64,000 bases of DNA. Origin: Mycolicibacterium anyangense (GTDB lineage: Bacteria > Actinomycetota > Actinomycetes > Mycobacteriales > Mycobacteriaceae). The notes below the pieces were generated by a model, which was not told where the DNA came from, did not search any database, and saw only the letters and a program-made list of their open reading frames with translations. Both the position numbers and the translations under genes were made by a program. The DNA is taken from contig NZ_AP022620.1 of NCBI RefSeq assembly GCF_010731855.1, positions 2,356,001 through 2,420,000 on the forward strand. Reading direction: 5' to 3'. Below are positions 10,984 to 19,984 of the stretch, one piece after another (position 1 is the first letter of the stretch; each line of letters opens with the position of its first letter).

Positions 10984-13179
10984 ATGACGAGATCACCGAA
11001 GCTCGCCAGTCCGTATCTGGCGCCGGATCCCGGCGACCTGGCCCGGCTGGTGGCCGGGGTGCACCACGACCCGCACAGCATCCTGGGTGCTCACGAGTAC
11101 GACGACCACACCGTGCTGAGGGCGCTGCGCCCGTACGCCGAGCAGGTGGTGGCGATCGTCGGTGACCAGCGCTACGAGTTCAGCCACATCGATGCCGGCC
11201 TGTTCGCGGTGAGCTTGCCGTTCACCAATCTCGCCGACTACCGGCTCGAGGTCACCTACCCCGGCGGACACACCCTCACCGTGGCCGACGGCTACCGATT
11301 CCTGCCCACCCTCGGCGAGATGGATCTGCATCTGTTCGCCGAGGGCCGCCACGAGCGGCTGTGGGAGATCCTGGGCGCGCACCCGCGTTCCTTCACCACA
11401 CCCGACGGCGTGGTCGAGGGGGTGTCGTTTGCGGTGTGGGCCCCGAATGCCAAGGGCGTCAGCCTGATCGGCGAGTTCAACCACTGGGACGGCAACGACG
11501 CACCGATGCGCGTACTGGGATCCTCCGGGGTCTGGGAGCTGTTCTGGCCGGACTTCCCCACCGACGGGCTCTACAAGTTCCGGGTGCACGGTGTCGACGG
11601 GGCGGTCACCGACCGGGCCGACCCGTTCGCGTTCGCCACCGAGGTGCCGCCGCAGACCGCGTCGCGGGTGAATGTCTCGCACTACACCTGGGCCGACGAG
11701 GACTGGATGACGCAGCGGGCCGGCCGCAATCCGGTGTTCGAGCCCATGAGCACCTACGAGGTGCACCTCGGTTCCTGGCGCCCGGGCCTGAGCTATCGCC
11801 AGCTGGCCCAGGAACTCACCGATTACGTTGTGGCCCAGGGCTTCACCCATGTCGAGTTCCTGCCGGTCGCCGAGCACCCGTTCGGGGGGTCGTGGGGCTA
11901 CCAGGTGACGTCGTACTACGCGCCGACGTCCCGGTTCGGCACGCCCGACGATTTCCGGTTCCTGGTCGACGCACTGCACCAGGCCGGCATCGGGGTGATC
12001 GTCGACTGGGTGCCCGCCCACTTCCCCAAGGACGGCTGGGCCTTGGGCCGCTTCGACGGCACCGCACTCTACGAGCACTCCGACCCGCGCCGTGGTGAGC
12101 AACTCGACTGGGGCACTTACGTCTTCGACTTCGGCAGGCCCGAGGTGCGCAACTTCCTGGTGGCCAACGCGCTGTACTGGCTGCAGGAGTACCACATCGA
12201 CGGGCTGCGGGTGGATGCGGTGGCCTCGATGCTGTACCTGGACTACTCGCGACCGGCCGACGGGTGGACGCCCAACATCTACGGCGGGCGGGAGAACCTC
12301 GAGGCGGTACAGTTCCTGCAGGAGATGAACGCCACCGTCCACAAGGCGGCCCCCGGCATCGTCACCATCGCCGAGGAGTCGACCTCCTGGCCCGGCGTCA
12401 CTCGACCGACCAACATTGGCGGCCTTGGCTTTTCGATGAAGTGGAATATGGGGTGGATGCACGACACCCTGGACTACATCAGCCGCGACCCGATCTACCG
12501 CACCTACCACCACCACGAGATGACCTTCTCGATGCTGTACGCGTTCAGCGAGAACTATGTGCTGCCGATCAGCCATGACGAGGTGGTGCACGGCAAGGGC
12601 ACGCTGTGGGGCCGGATGCCGGGCAACGACCATGTCAAGGCGGCCGGGCTGCGCAGTCTGCTGGCTTATCAGTGGGCGCACCCGGGCAAGCAGCTGCTGT
12701 TCATGGGTCAGGAGTTCGGCCAGCGCGCCGAGTGGTCCGAGGAACGCGGGATCGACTGGTTCCAGCTCGACGAGAACAGCTACTCCGACGGCATTGCGAA
12801 GTTCGTCGCCGATGTCAACCAGATCTATCGGACTCGTTCGGCGTTGTGGAGTCAGGACACCAAGCCGGAGGGTTACTCCTGGATCGACGCCAACGACTCG
12901 GCCAACAACGTGCTGAGCTTCCTGCGCTACGGCAGCGATGGCTCGGTGCTGGCGTGTGTGTTCAACTTCTCCGGATCAGAGCACACCCACTACCGGCTGG
13001 GTCTGCCGCACGGGGGTACCTGGCGCGAGGTGCTCAACAGCGACGCGACGATCTACAACGGCGCGGGCGCAGGCAATTTCGGCGCGGTGGACGCTACCGA
13101 GGATCCGTGGCACGGCCGGCCCGCGTCGGCGACGCTGGTACTGCCGCCCACCTCGGCGATCTGGCTCGAGCCGGCCTAG
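10984..13179 (+). CDS. glgB: 1,4-alpha-glucan branching enzyme
   Basis: 731 aa. It makes alpha-1,6 branches in glycogen-like glucan and in the GlgE product. Domain order: N-terminal module, CBM48 ([20 protein letters not shown] near residues 141-160), then the GH13_9 catalytic barrel. The nucleophile is D411 in [18 protein letters not shown] and the acid/base is E464 in [35 protein letters not shown] carries the transition-state region. A GGAG lies 11 nt before the ATG. Second gene of the glgE-glgB operon, convergent with the chaperedoxin gene, with a 13-bp gap. Confidence 0.97.
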   Translation: MTRSPKLASPYLAPDPGDLARLVAGVHHDPHSILGAHEYDDHTVLRALRPYAEQVVAIVGDQRYEFSHIDAGLFAVSLPFTNLADYRLEVTYPGGHTLTVADGYRFLPTLGEMDLHLFAEGRHERLWEILGAHPRSFTTPDGVVEGVSFAVWAPNAKGVSLIGEFNHWDGNDAPMRVLGSSGVWELFWPDFPTDGLYKFRVHGVDGAVTDRADPFAFATEVPPQTASRVNVSHYTWADEDWMTQRAGRNPVFEPMSTYEVHLGSWRPGLSYRQLAQELTDYVVAQGFTHVEFLPVAEHPFGGSWGYQVTSYYAPTSRFGTPDDFRFLVDALHQAGIGVIVDWVPAHFPKDGWALGRFDGTALYEHSDPRRGEQLDWGTYVFDFGRPEVRNFLVANALYWLQEYHIDGLRVDAVASMLYLDYSRPADGWTPNIYGGRENLEAVQFLQEMNATVHKAAPGIVTIAEESTSWPGVTRPTNIGGLGFSMKWNMGWMHDTLDYISRDPIYRTYHHHEMTFSMLYAFSENYVLPISHDEVVHGKGTLWGRMPGNDHVKAAGLRSLLAYQWAHPGKQLLFMGQEFGQRAEWSEERGIDWFQLDENSYSDGIAKFVADVNQIYRTRSALWSQDTKPEGYSWIDANDSANNVLSFLRYGSDGSVLACVFNFSGSEHTHYRLGLPHGGTWREVLNSDATIYNGAGAGNFGAVDATEDPWHGRPASATLVLPPTSAIWLEPA

Positions 13180-13192
13180 CCGATCTCGGCGC

Positions 13193-14080
13193 CTAGTACA
13201 GCGCGTTGGCGAGGTTGCGCCGGCCGGCGATGACGTCGGGGTCGGCGGGGTCGAACAGTTCGAAGAGTTCGATCAGCCGGGTACGTACCGCGGTCCGCTC
13301 GTCACCGGCGGTCCGCCGCACCAGCGCGATCAGCCGGTCGAAGGCCGCGGTGACGTCCTGGTTGAGGATCTCGACGTCGGCCGCCGCGAACGCGGCGTCG
13401 AGATCGTCGGGTGCGGCGGCGGCTGCGGCCACGGCGTCCGGGCGCTGGGCGGTGGCGCGCTCCAGGAAGGTGATCTGGCGCAGCGCGCCCTTGGCCTCGG
13501 CGTGGTTCGGGTCGGCGTCCAGGATCGCCTGGTAGGCGGCGGCGGCCGCGGCGAAGTCACCGGCCTCGAGATGCTCACGGGCCTGGGCCACCGCGGGGTC
13601 GGCCTGCTCGGCCTCCGATTCGCCGGTACCCGAGAGCTTTCCGGCCGTGGCCGACAGCAACGAGTCGATCCAGCGCCGCAGCTGCTCGGGCGGCTGGGGG
13701 CCCTGGAAACTGGCCAGCGGTTGACCGCCGGCCAGCGCGACGACAGTGGGCACGGCTTCGATGCCGAACATCTGCGCGACCCGCGGTACCACGTCGACGT
13801 TGACGGTGGCCAGCGACCACGTGCCCTTGTCGGCGGCAGCCAGGTCGGCGAAGGCGTCGATCAACTGGACGCAGACCTCGCTGCGCGGGGACCACAACAC
13901 CACGACCACCGGGATCTGCCCGGAGCGGACCAACACCTCGGCTTCGAAATTCGCCTCGGTGATCTCGACGGCACCGGTGGGAGCCGCACCGCCGGACGGG
14001 GCCTGGGCCCGCTGCTTGAGACCCGAGAGGTCAACGGCACCGGCCAATGCCGCCGGAATCGATGGGCGTGGACGTGTCAC
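13193..14080 (-). CDS. CnoX/YbbN-like chaperedoxin (thioredoxin-TPR protein)
   Basis: 295 aa from GTG 14080 (MTRPRPSIPAALAGAVDLSGL), 13 nt downstream of the DUF3817 stop. The N-terminal half is a thioredoxin fold: VVVLWSPRSEVCVQLIDAF, GIEAVPTVVALAGGQPLASF and FQGPQPPEQLRRWIDSLL. The usual CxxC is replaced by S67-E-V-C70; E. coli YbbN/CnoX also has SxxC (SQHC) in this place and shares the FQGPQP block. The C-terminal half (EHLEAGDFAAAAAAYQAILDADP and following) is TPR-like. CnoX proteins hold unfolded, oxidised clients for chaperonin, so this is more likely a holdase with one redox Cys than an oxidoreductase. It corresponds to Rv1324 in recalled synteny. Confidence 0.85.
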   Translation of the reverse strand: MTRPRPSIPAALAGAVDLSGLKQRAQAPSGGAAPTGAVEITEANFEAEVLVRSGQIPVVVVLWSPRSEVCVQLIDAFADLAAADKGTWSLATVNVDVVPRVAQMFGIEAVPTVVALAGGQPLASFQGPQPPEQLRRWIDSLLSATAGKLSGTGESEAEQADPAVAQAREHLEAGDFAAAAAAYQAILDADPNHAEAKGALRQITFLERATAQRPDAVAAAAAAPDDLDAAFAAADVEILNQDVTAAFDRLIALVRRTAGDERTAVRTRLIELFELFDPADPDVIAGRRNLANALY

Positions 14081-14093
14081 GCCCACAAGTCTG

Positions 14094-14480
14094 TCACGTC
14101 GCCGACGGTGCCGATTTGGCCGCTGCCGCAGATGCGTCGCGATGGTGCTCAGCACCGGTTTCCGGGCCCAATTTCGCGGTCCGGTCAGCCCATATGAGGA
14201 AGATCACACTGCCAAGCGGCACGATGCTGCCCAGCAACGCCAGAAACCAGGTTCCGGCACGCCACTGATAGGCGATACCGGCCAGTAGCGCGGTGACCAC
14301 GAACGCGATGAACACCAGTCCGTGGGCCATCCCAAAGATCTTCACGCCGATCTCCGTGCGCGGGCTGCCCAGGTACTTGAAGTACATCCCGATCAACAGC
14401 CCGACCCACGTCAACGCTTCGGCCAGCGCGACCAACCGGAACCGTCCAGCGGTGCTGCGAATGTCGAGAGTGCTCGTCAT
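14094..14480 (-). CDS. DUF3817 integral membrane protein
   Basis: 128 aa. Three or four hydrophobic segments: LVALAEALTWVGLLIGMYF, MAHGLVFIAFVVTALLAGI, TWFLALLGSIVPLGSVIFLI. The pattern EALTWVGLL...KYLG...G..HG..F is that of the actinobacterial DUF3817 family of small membrane proteins of unknown function. The C-terminus is a short polar tail rich in Ala and Ser. It lies just upstream of the chaperedoxin gene on the same strand and probably shares its transcript. No function can be assigned. Confidence 0.85.
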   Translation of the reverse strand: MTSTLDIRSTAGRFRLVALAEALTWVGLLIGMYFKYLGSPRTEIGVKIFGMAHGLVFIAFVVTALLAGIAYQWRAGTWFLALLGSIVPLGSVIFLIWADRTAKLGPETGAEHHRDASAAAAKSAPSAT

Positions 14481-14535
14481 GGCGCCATTGTGCCGGACCG
14501 GCGGCCCAGCTACTACGCGCCGTCGTTGACCGGGA

Positions 14536-15717
14536 CTACCCGGCGCGCAGGATCAGCGCGTCGCCCTGGCCGCCGGCACCGCACAGTGCCGCCACCGCAT
14601 AGGCGCCGCCCCGCCGCTTGAGCTCGTGTGCGGCGTGCAGGACGATGCGGGCCCCCGACATCCCGATCGGATGACCCAGCGCGATCGCACCACCGTTGCG
14701 GTTGACCTTCTCCGGATCCACACCCAGCTCACGCGTGGAGGCCAGCGAGACCGCCGCGAACGCCTCGTTGATCTCCAGGACGTCGAACTGGTCGACGCCG
14801 ACGCCCTCACGCGCGGCCGCCTTCTTGATGGCGTTGGCGGGTTGGGACTGCAGGGTGGAATCCGGGCCGGCGACCACACCGTGAGCGCCGATCTCGCACA
14901 ACCAGCTCAGCCCCAGCTCCTGGGCCTTGGACTTCTTCATCACCACGACCGCGCAGCCGCCATCGGAGATCTGGGACGCCGAACCCGCGGTGATGGTGCC
15001 GTCCTTGCGGAATGACGGCTTGAGACCGGACAGCGACTCCGCGGTGGTGTTGGCCCGAATGCCCTCGTCCTGGGTGAATTCGATCGGGTCGCCCTTGCGC
15101 TGCGGAATCGACACCGGCACAACCTCGTCGGCGAACAGCCCGTCCTTCCATGCCGCGGCGGCCTTCTGATGCGAACCGGCGGCGAATTCGTCCTGCTCGA
15201 GGCGGGTGAACTTGTCCTCGTCATTGCGCTGTTCGGTCAGCGCACCCATCGGCTGGTCGGTGAACACGTCATGCAAGCCGTCATAAGCCAGGTGGTCGAG
15301 CAGTGTGACGTCGCCGTACTTGTAGCCGTCGCGGCTGTTCATCAACAGGTGCGGCGCCCGGGTCATCGACTCCTGGCCACCGGCCACCACGACGTCGAAC
15401 TCACCGGCGCGGATCAGCTGGTCGGCCAGGGCAATCGAGTCGATGCCGGACAGGCACATCTTGTTGATCGTCAGCGCCGGCACATCCCAGCCGATCCCCG
15501 CCGACACCGCCGACTGGCGCGCAGGCATCTGGCCGGCGCCTGCCGTGAGGACCTGGCCCATGATCACGTACTCGACCAGGGAGGCGGCCACCCCGGACTT
15601 CTCCAGGGCTCCCTTGATGGCGATCGCGCCCAGATCACTGCCGGAAAAGCCCTTCAGCGATCCGGACAACTTGCCGATCGGTGTACGTGCTCCAGCAACG
15701 ATCACAGACGTCGTCAT
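14536..15717 (-). CDS. fadA4: acetyl-CoA C-acetyltransferase (thiolase)
   Basis: 393 aa from ATG 15717, preceded by GGAGG at 5-nt spacing, which decides against an upstream ATG at 15729. Thiolase II family: it condenses two acetyl-CoA or cleaves acetoacetyl-CoA. The nucleophilic Cys is in [15 protein letters not shown] (near residue 88); the other active-site blocks are [27 protein letters not shown] and the C-terminal [14 protein letters not shown]. Divergent from methylmalonyl-CoA epimerase across 92 bp. The fadA4-mce arrangement is recalled from M. tuberculosis (Rv1323/Rv1322A). Confidence 0.96.
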   Translation of the reverse strand: MTTSVIVAGARTPIGKLSGSLKGFSGSDLGAIAIKGALEKSGVAASLVEYVIMGQVLTAGAGQMPARQSAVSAGIGWDVPALTINKMCLSGIDSIALADQLIRAGEFDVVVAGGQESMTRAPHLLMNSRDGYKYGDVTLLDHLAYDGLHDVFTDQPMGALTEQRNDEDKFTRLEQDEFAAGSHQKAAAAWKDGLFADEVVPVSIPQRKGDPIEFTQDEGIRANTTAESLSGLKPSFRKDGTITAGSASQISDGGCAVVVMKKSKAQELGLSWLCEIGAHGVVAGPDSTLQSQPANAIKKAAAREGVGVDQFDVLEINEAFAAVSLASTRELGVDPEKVNRNGGAIALGHPIGMSGARIVLHAAHELKRRGGAYAVAALCGAGGQGDALILRAG

Positions 15718-15809
15718 AACTACCTCCACAGGCGTTTGGAGCCGCAGGTATGCGGCTAATCACAGATCCCGCAGTATTGGATCCGACGTCGTTAGGTTAC
15801 CTTTGCGTT

Positions 15810-16280
15810 ATGACCGCTGAACAAGTTGATGCCCGCCCCGTTCTGGCCGGCGCTCTCGTGACGGCTGTTGACCACATCGGCATCGCAGTGCCCGATCTGG
15901 ACGTCGCGATTCAGTGGTACCACGAGCATCTGGGGATGATCCTCGTCCACGAGGAGATCAACGAAGACCAGGGCATCCGCGAGGCCATGCTGTCGCTGAA
16001 GGGTGCCGGCAGCGACTGCGCGCAGCTTCAGCTGATGGCCCCGCTCGACGAGAACTCGACCATCGCCAAGTTCATCGACAAGCGCGGCCCGGGCATCCAG
16101 CAGATGGCCTACCGGGTCAGCGATCTGGACGCCATGTCCGAGCAGCTGCGCAGCCAGGGCGTTCGGCTGATCTACGACGCACCGCGGCGCGGTACCGCGA
16201 ACTCGCGGATCAACTTCATCCATCCCAAGGACGCCGGTGGTGTGCTGGTGGAGCTCGTCGAGAAGGCCGCCGAGCACTAG
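15810..16280 (+). CDS. mce: methylmalonyl-CoA epimerase
   Basis: 156 aa from ATG 15810. A VOC-superfamily enzyme that interconverts (2S)- and (2R)-methylmalonyl-CoA, linking propionyl-CoA metabolism with the B12-dependent mutase and methyl-branched lipid synthesis. Blocks: VDHIGIAVPDLDVAIQWYHE with the first metal His; GPGIQQMAYRVSDLDAM with a conserved Gln in the metal-site region; FIHPKDAGGVLVELVEKA at the end with the terminal Glu ligand. No Shine-Dalgarno is visible before the ATG and TAGGTT lies 11 nt upstream, so the mRNA may be leaderless or nearly so. Confidence 0.93.
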   Translation: MTAEQVDARPVLAGALVTAVDHIGIAVPDLDVAIQWYHEHLGMILVHEEINEDQGIREAMLSLKGAGSDCAQLQLMAPLDENSTIAKFIDKRGPGIQQMAYRVSDLDAMSEQLRSQGVRLIYDAPRRGTANSRINFIHPKDAGGVLVELVEKAAEH

Positions 16281-16284
16281 GCTC

Positions 16285-16590
16285 TCAGGACCACCTGCGG
16301 GTGGGCCCGCGCGAGGCGCGGTTGGCCCAGCACGGCGTGTGCCAATGCCTGCGATCCTCCAGCTCGGCGTCGCCCGCTGATCCCTCGTACACACGCCACA
16401 CCACGACATGGGCTGTGCCCGAACGGATCTCGTGATCGCAGCCCGGGCAACGATAAGTCTTGACGGCACGTGCAGCGGCCACCGGACGCACCTCGTAGTC
16501 GTAGCCGTCGGCCCCGATCTCGATGCGGCGCTGCATCGGCAGCGGCGGCAGACCGGTGCCCTGACGACGGTCCGGTCTGCGACGGGGCAT
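16285..16590 (-). CDS. small zinc-ribbon-like protein (Rv1322 type), coupled to nucS
   Basis: 101 aa from ATG 16590, whose A is shared with the nucS stop (TGATG), so translation is coupled to nucS. The protein has a basic N-terminus ([11 protein letters not shown]), a central TYRCPGCDHEIRSG with a CxxC, and a later RRHWHTPCW with His and Cys that could complete a zinc site. Homologues are often labelled ATP/GTP-binding protein without experimental support. The function is not known; the tight link to the mismatch endonuclease makes a role in DNA metabolism worth considering, as inference only. Confidence 0.8.
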   Translation of the reverse strand: MPRRRPDRRQGTGLPPLPMQRRIEIGADGYDYEVRPVAAARAVKTYRCPGCDHEIRSGTAHVVVWRVYEGSAGDAELEDRRHWHTPCWANRASRGPTRRWS

Positions 16591-17261
16591 CAGAACAGCC
16601 GGAACTCGTCGCTGTCCATACCCCGCATCTTGTCGTAATCCAGTGTCACACATCGGATTCCGCGGTCGGTGGCCAGCGTGCGCGCCTGCGGCTTGATCTG
16701 CTGGGCGGCGAACACTCCGCTGACCGGCGCCAGCAGGCTGTCCCGGTTCATCAGCTCCAGATAGCGGGTCAGCTGCTCCACGCCGTCGATCTCACCACGC
16801 CGTTTGATCTCGACGGCTACCGAGCGGCCCTGCTCGTCGCGGGCCAGGATGTCCACCGGGCCGATCGCCGTCATGTATTCCCGGCGCACCAGGGTGTAGC
16901 CGTCACCGAGCAGTTCGATGTGCTCGGCCAGTAGCTCCTGCAGGTGTGCTTCGACGCCGTCCTTGACCAGCCCGGGGTCGATGCCCAGTTCGTGGCTCGA
17001 GTCGTGCTCGATGGACTCCAGTGTGATGCGCAACTGCTCGCCGGCCTTGTTCTCCACCACCCAGACGGGCTGCGGGCCGTCGGCGTCCTCGGTCAGCCAG
17101 CATGGCGGGCTCATCCAGTTCAACGGCTTGTAGGCACGGTCGTCGGCATGCACACTGACCGAGCCATCGGCCTTGACGAGCAGCAGTCGTCGTGCCGATG
17201 GCAGATGAGCGGTGAGCCGGCCGACGTAGTCGACGGTGCACTGAGCAATCACGAGGCGCAC
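16590..17261 (-). CDS. nucS: mismatch-specific endonuclease NucS/EndoMS
   Basis: 223 aa beginning [16 protein letters not shown], the usual actinobacterial N-terminus. NucS replaces MutS/MutL in mycobacteria and cuts both strands at mismatches. The N-terminal DNA-binding/dimer domain is followed by a RecB-like nuclease core: [23 protein letters not shown] near residues 133-155 carries the D...E-x-K catalytic set, followed by [15 protein letters not shown]. The family's C-terminal sliding-clamp-binding tail is represented by the last residues (MDSDEFRLF). A TAAGCT -10-like box sits 6 nt before the GTG start, suggesting a leaderless mRNA. The downstream small gene overlaps the stop. Confidence 0.95.
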   Translation of the reverse strand: MRLVIAQCTVDYVGRLTAHLPSARRLLLVKADGSVSVHADDRAYKPLNWMSPPCWLTEDADGPQPVWVVENKAGEQLRITLESIEHDSSHELGIDPGLVKDGVEAHLQELLAEHIELLGDGYTLVRREYMTAIGPVDILARDEQGRSVAVEIKRRGEIDGVEQLTRYLELMNRDSLLAPVSGVFAAQQIKPQARTLATDRGIRCVTLDYDKMRGMDSDEFRLF

Positions 17262-17310
17262 GGCTCAAGCTTAGGGTGTGTCGGCGCCGACGAATTAGGC
17301 TGACGCCACC

Positions 17311-18915
17311 ATGAGTGCCAGCCCGAGTGTCGCGCAGCGGTTGGGCCGTGTGCTGGAGCGGGTCACCCGCCAGAGCGGCCGGTTGGCCACCACCCCCGCT
17401 TATGGGTCGTTGCTGCTGGGCAAGGTCTCGGAGAGCCCCGCCCGCCGCCGGGTGCGGATCCAGACGCTGATCACCGTCTTCACGCTCGTGGTCAACATCG
17501 TCGGGGTGGCGGTGGCCACACTGCTGGTCACCGTCGCGTTCCCGGTGCCCAGCGTGTTCCACGATGCACCGGCCTGGCTCACGTTCGGGGTCGCCCCGGC
17601 CTACGGCGCGGCGGCACTGGCGTTCGGTAGCTGGTGGATCACCACCCGTACGGTCAAGGACCTGCGGTGGGCCATCAGCGGCAGACCGCCGACCCGCGCC
17701 GACCAGCGCAGGGTCTTCTTCACACCGTGGCGAATCGCGATCGCCCAACTGGCGCTCTGGGCGGTGGGCACCACGGCGTTCACCATCCTGTACGGGCTGT
17801 ACGACACCGACTTCATTCCCCGGCTGTCGCTGGGCGTGGGCGTCTGTGGAGTGGTCGTGGCGACCAGCACGTATCTGTTCACCGAGTTCGCACTGCGCCC
17901 GGTGGCCGCGCAGGCGCTGGCTGCCGGCCCACCACCGCACCGGCTGGCGCCGGGCATCATGGGCCGCACCATGACCGTGTGGATGTTGAGTTCGGGTCTC
18001 CCGGTGATCTGTATCGGCCTGGTGGCACTGTTCTCGCTGCTGCTGCAGAACCTCACCAAGACCCAGCTGGAGGTCGGCATCCTGATCTCCGCGGTGGCCA
18101 CGCTGATCTTCGGCTTCCTGCTCACCTGGATCCTGGCCTGGCTCATCGCAACTCCGGTGCGAGTGGTGCGCAACGCGCTCAAGCGTGTCGAGGACGGTGA
18201 CCTGAGCGCCAACCTGGTGGTGTTCGATGGCACCGAACTCGGGGAACTGCAGCGCGGGTTCAACTCCATGGTGGACGGGCTGCGGGAGCGTGAGCGGGTG
18301 CGTGACCTGTTCGGCCGGCACGTCGGCCGCGAAGTAGCAGCGGCCGCCGAGCAGCAGAAGCCCACGCTCGGCGGCGAAGAGCGCCATGTCGCAGTCATTT
18401 TCGTCGACATCGTCGGCTCAACCCAGCTCGTCAGCACACTGCCGCCCAAGGACGTCGTCGGCCTGCTCAACCGGTTCTTCGCCGTCATCGTCGAAGAGGT
18501 GAACCGCCACCACGGACTGGTCAACAAGTTCGAGGGCGACGCCACCCTGGCGATCTTCGGCGCACCGGTCACCCTGGACACCCCGGAGGACGACGCGCTG
18601 GCGGCGGCCAGGGCGATCGTCACCCGCCTCGAGCACGAGGTCCCGGAGTGCCCGGCGGGTATCGGGGTGGCGGCCGGACAGGTGGTGGCCGGAAACGTCG
18701 GCGCCAACGAGCGTTTCGAGTACACCGTGATCGGTGAGCCGGTCAACGAGGCGGCCCGGCTGTCCGAACTCGCGAAGACCCGTCCGCATCGGGTGCTTGC
18801 ATCAGCGGTGACGGTCACCGCGGCCGACGACGACGAAAGCCGGTATTGGGAATTGGCGGAGGCCGTGACCCTGCGCGGCTATGAGCAGCCCACCCAGCTG
18901 GCCACGCTGGCCTAG
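17311..18915 (+). CDS. membrane-bound class III adenylate cyclase with HAMP domain
   Basis: 534 aa. About six N-terminal membrane segments (for example LITVFTLVVNIVGVAVATLLVT and LALWAVGTTAFTILYG), a HAMP linker (IATPVRVVRNALKRVEDGDL near residues 285-305) and a C-terminal class III cyclase domain. Key blocks: VIFVDIVGSTQLV with the metal Asp pair, KFEGDATLAIFGAP with the purine-specifying Lys and second metal Asp, and RFEYTVIGEPVNEAARLSE with the transition-state Asn/Arg, so it should be active. It belongs to the Rv1318c-Rv1320c group, which is a tandem family in M. tuberculosis; here only this copy is intact and the 3' end of another survives at 21242-21325. Confidence 0.93.
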   Translation: MSASPSVAQRLGRVLERVTRQSGRLATTPAYGSLLLGKVSESPARRRVRIQTLITVFTLVVNIVGVAVATLLVTVAFPVPSVFHDAPAWLTFGVAPAYGAAALAFGSWWITTRTVKDLRWAISGRPPTRADQRRVFFTPWRIAIAQLALWAVGTTAFTILYGLYDTDFIPRLSLGVGVCGVVVATSTYLFTEFALRPVAAQALAAGPPPHRLAPGIMGRTMTVWMLSSGLPVICIGLVALFSLLLQNLTKTQLEVGILISAVATLIFGFLLTWILAWLIATPVRVVRNALKRVEDGDLSANLVVFDGTELGELQRGFNSMVDGLRERERVRDLFGRHVGREVAAAAEQQKPTLGGEERHVAVIFVDIVGSTQLVSTLPPKDVVGLLNRFFAVIVEEVNRHHGLVNKFEGDATLAIFGAPVTLDTPEDDALAAARAIVTRLEHEVPECPAGIGVAAGQVVAGNVGANERFEYTVIGEPVNEAARLSELAKTRPHRVLASAVTVTAADDDESRYWELAEAVTLRGYEQPTQLATLA

Positions 18916-18944
18916 ATGAATGGCGCGTTGCGCGCTGAATGTGG

Positions 18945-19220
18945 CTACGCGCTGTGTAACTCGGCGATGTAGCCGCCGGGGAACTGCAGCATGGCACTGT
19001 GCCGGGGCCCGGCGGCAGCCGACAGGACCGCGGCTCCCGCCGAGACAGCCTTCGCCGTGGTCGTCGCGACGTCGCCGACCTGGTATCCAGCGACCTCGCG
19101 ACCGAAGGGATACGGCAGATGTCCGTCGGTCGCCAGGACCACCGTGCTGCCGAACGGCGACGTGAGATGGAGTTGCCGGAATGTGCTCCCTGTTTCGGGA
19201 TGCCGGCCTGCACCGAGAGA
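18945..19220 (-). pseudogene. 3' remnant of a VOC/glyoxalase-family gene
   Basis: The minus-strand frame reads ...RQLHLTSPFGSTVVLATDG, then LPYPFGREVAGYQVGDV, then SAMLQFPGGYIAELHSA and stop. This is the C-terminal half of a VOC protein: the FPGGYIAELH ending carries the last metal-ligand Glu. No start codon or N-terminal half is present; upstream the frame ends at a stop at 19221-19223, where sequence of an opposite-strand LysR gene begins. It seems to be one side of a divergent VOC-LysR pair whose centre was deleted. A short GTG-started peptide from 19142 is open but would lack half the fold. Confidence 0.6.
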
Positions 19221-19462
19221 TCATGTTCGAACTCGGCCAGCTCGCCGACATCACCCGCTGCGCCATGCACGGTCTGGGCAGTGCGATCGCGCCGGCCGCC
19301 TTCGCCGAGGGAGTCACGCCCGGCGACGCAGCCGTGCTCGCTATCGACGGGATCGCATCGACGCTGCGCATCGCCGCCTACACCCGCGCGTCTCGAACCG
19401 AACCTCTCGTCGACGCCGCCCTCGAGCTCTTCGGATCGGGCACTGTGCCATCACAGCCCTGA
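19181..19462 (+). pseudogene. 3' remnant of a LysR-type regulator gene
   Basis: About 94 codons resembling the C-terminal end of a LysR effector-binding domain: SLFRDAGLHREIMFELGQL, then ADITRCAMHGLGSAIAP (the family's LV..GLGVALLP element), then a final VDAALELF helix. The helix-turn-helix half is absent and the frame has a stop at 19163-19165. It overlaps the first bases of the VOC remnant, so both genes have lost their 5' halves at the same point. As a 94-aa product it would not bind DNA. Confidence 0.6.
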
Positions 19463-19471
19463 CAAGTGCGC

Positions 19472-19840
19472 TCAGCTCTGGACCGGAATCAACACTGTCC
19501 ACAGATTAGTGATGAGCCCCTGGTCGATCAGCACGGTGTCGAACCCGGTCATCTTCACCTGACCATCCACGGCATCCACCAGCTGCCATGCCAGGTAGGC
19601 GAATCCGGGTAGTTCGTGGACCGGGCCCACCGGTTCGAATTGCAGCTCCGCGAGCCCGGCCAGCAGGCCTGCGCACTTCGCTTCCAGCGCGTCGCGGCCA
19701 GAGACGACGCCTTCGGCGTCGGTCCACCGCACGTCGGGAGCATACGTTCGGGAGATCGCCGCAAGCCGCTTCTCCTTGTCGCGCTCATTGAAGACCGCGA
19801 GCAGATTGTCGTGCATCAGTTGCTCGTTCGAGTGGGCCAC
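19472..19840 (-). CDS. NTF2/SnoaL-like protein
   Basis: 122 aa from GTG 19840, with GGGAGA 7 nt upstream. It has the small alpha+beta cone pattern of the nuclear transport factor 2/SnoaL superfamily: an N-terminal helix (LMHDNLLAVFNERD), YAPDVRWTDAEGVVSGRDAL, and strands ending in TGFDTVLIDQGLITNLWTVL. Members are small-molecule isomerases, hydrolases or binding proteins, so no reaction can be named. It is divergent from the reductase gene across a 144-bp region with a palindromic operator, and both may be controlled by the nearby TetR. Confidence 0.82.
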   Translation of the reverse strand: MAHSNEQLMHDNLLAVFNERDKEKRLAAISRTYAPDVRWTDAEGVVSGRDALEAKCAGLLAGLAELQFEPVGPVHELPGFAYLAWQLVDAVDGQVKMTGFDTVLIDQGLITNLWTVLIPVQS

Positions 19841-19900
19841 TGTCAGTTCTCCCTTGCCGGTAATTGCTTGCCGAGCACCGCCGAGCGCCCGCCAGTCTTA

Positions 19901-19922
19901 TTTTGTAACGAAGTATACAAAA
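19901..19922. promoter_or_regulatory. palindromic operator, probable TetR site, overlapping a promoter
   Basis: A perfect inverted repeat: TTTTGTA (19901-19907), 8-nt spacer, TACAAAA (19916-19922). On the plus strand a possible promoter runs through it: -35 TTGTAA (19903-19908), 18-bp spacer, -10 TAGACT (19927-19932), pointing at the reductase gene starting at 19985. The A/T-rich palindrome stands out in GC-rich DNA. Placement over the -35 fits repression, and the TetR gene directly after the reductase is the natural candidate. Confidence 0.65.
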
Positions 19923-19984
19923 CTAGTAGACTGACGCACAGCAGGCCCGAAAGCTCTCAAACATTGCCCATCGAAAGGCCAATC

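Noticed and set aside
13180..14155. PE_PGRS-type gene after glgB as in M. tuberculosis
   Set aside because: glgB is followed after 13 bp by the convergent chaperedoxin gene; there is no room for one.
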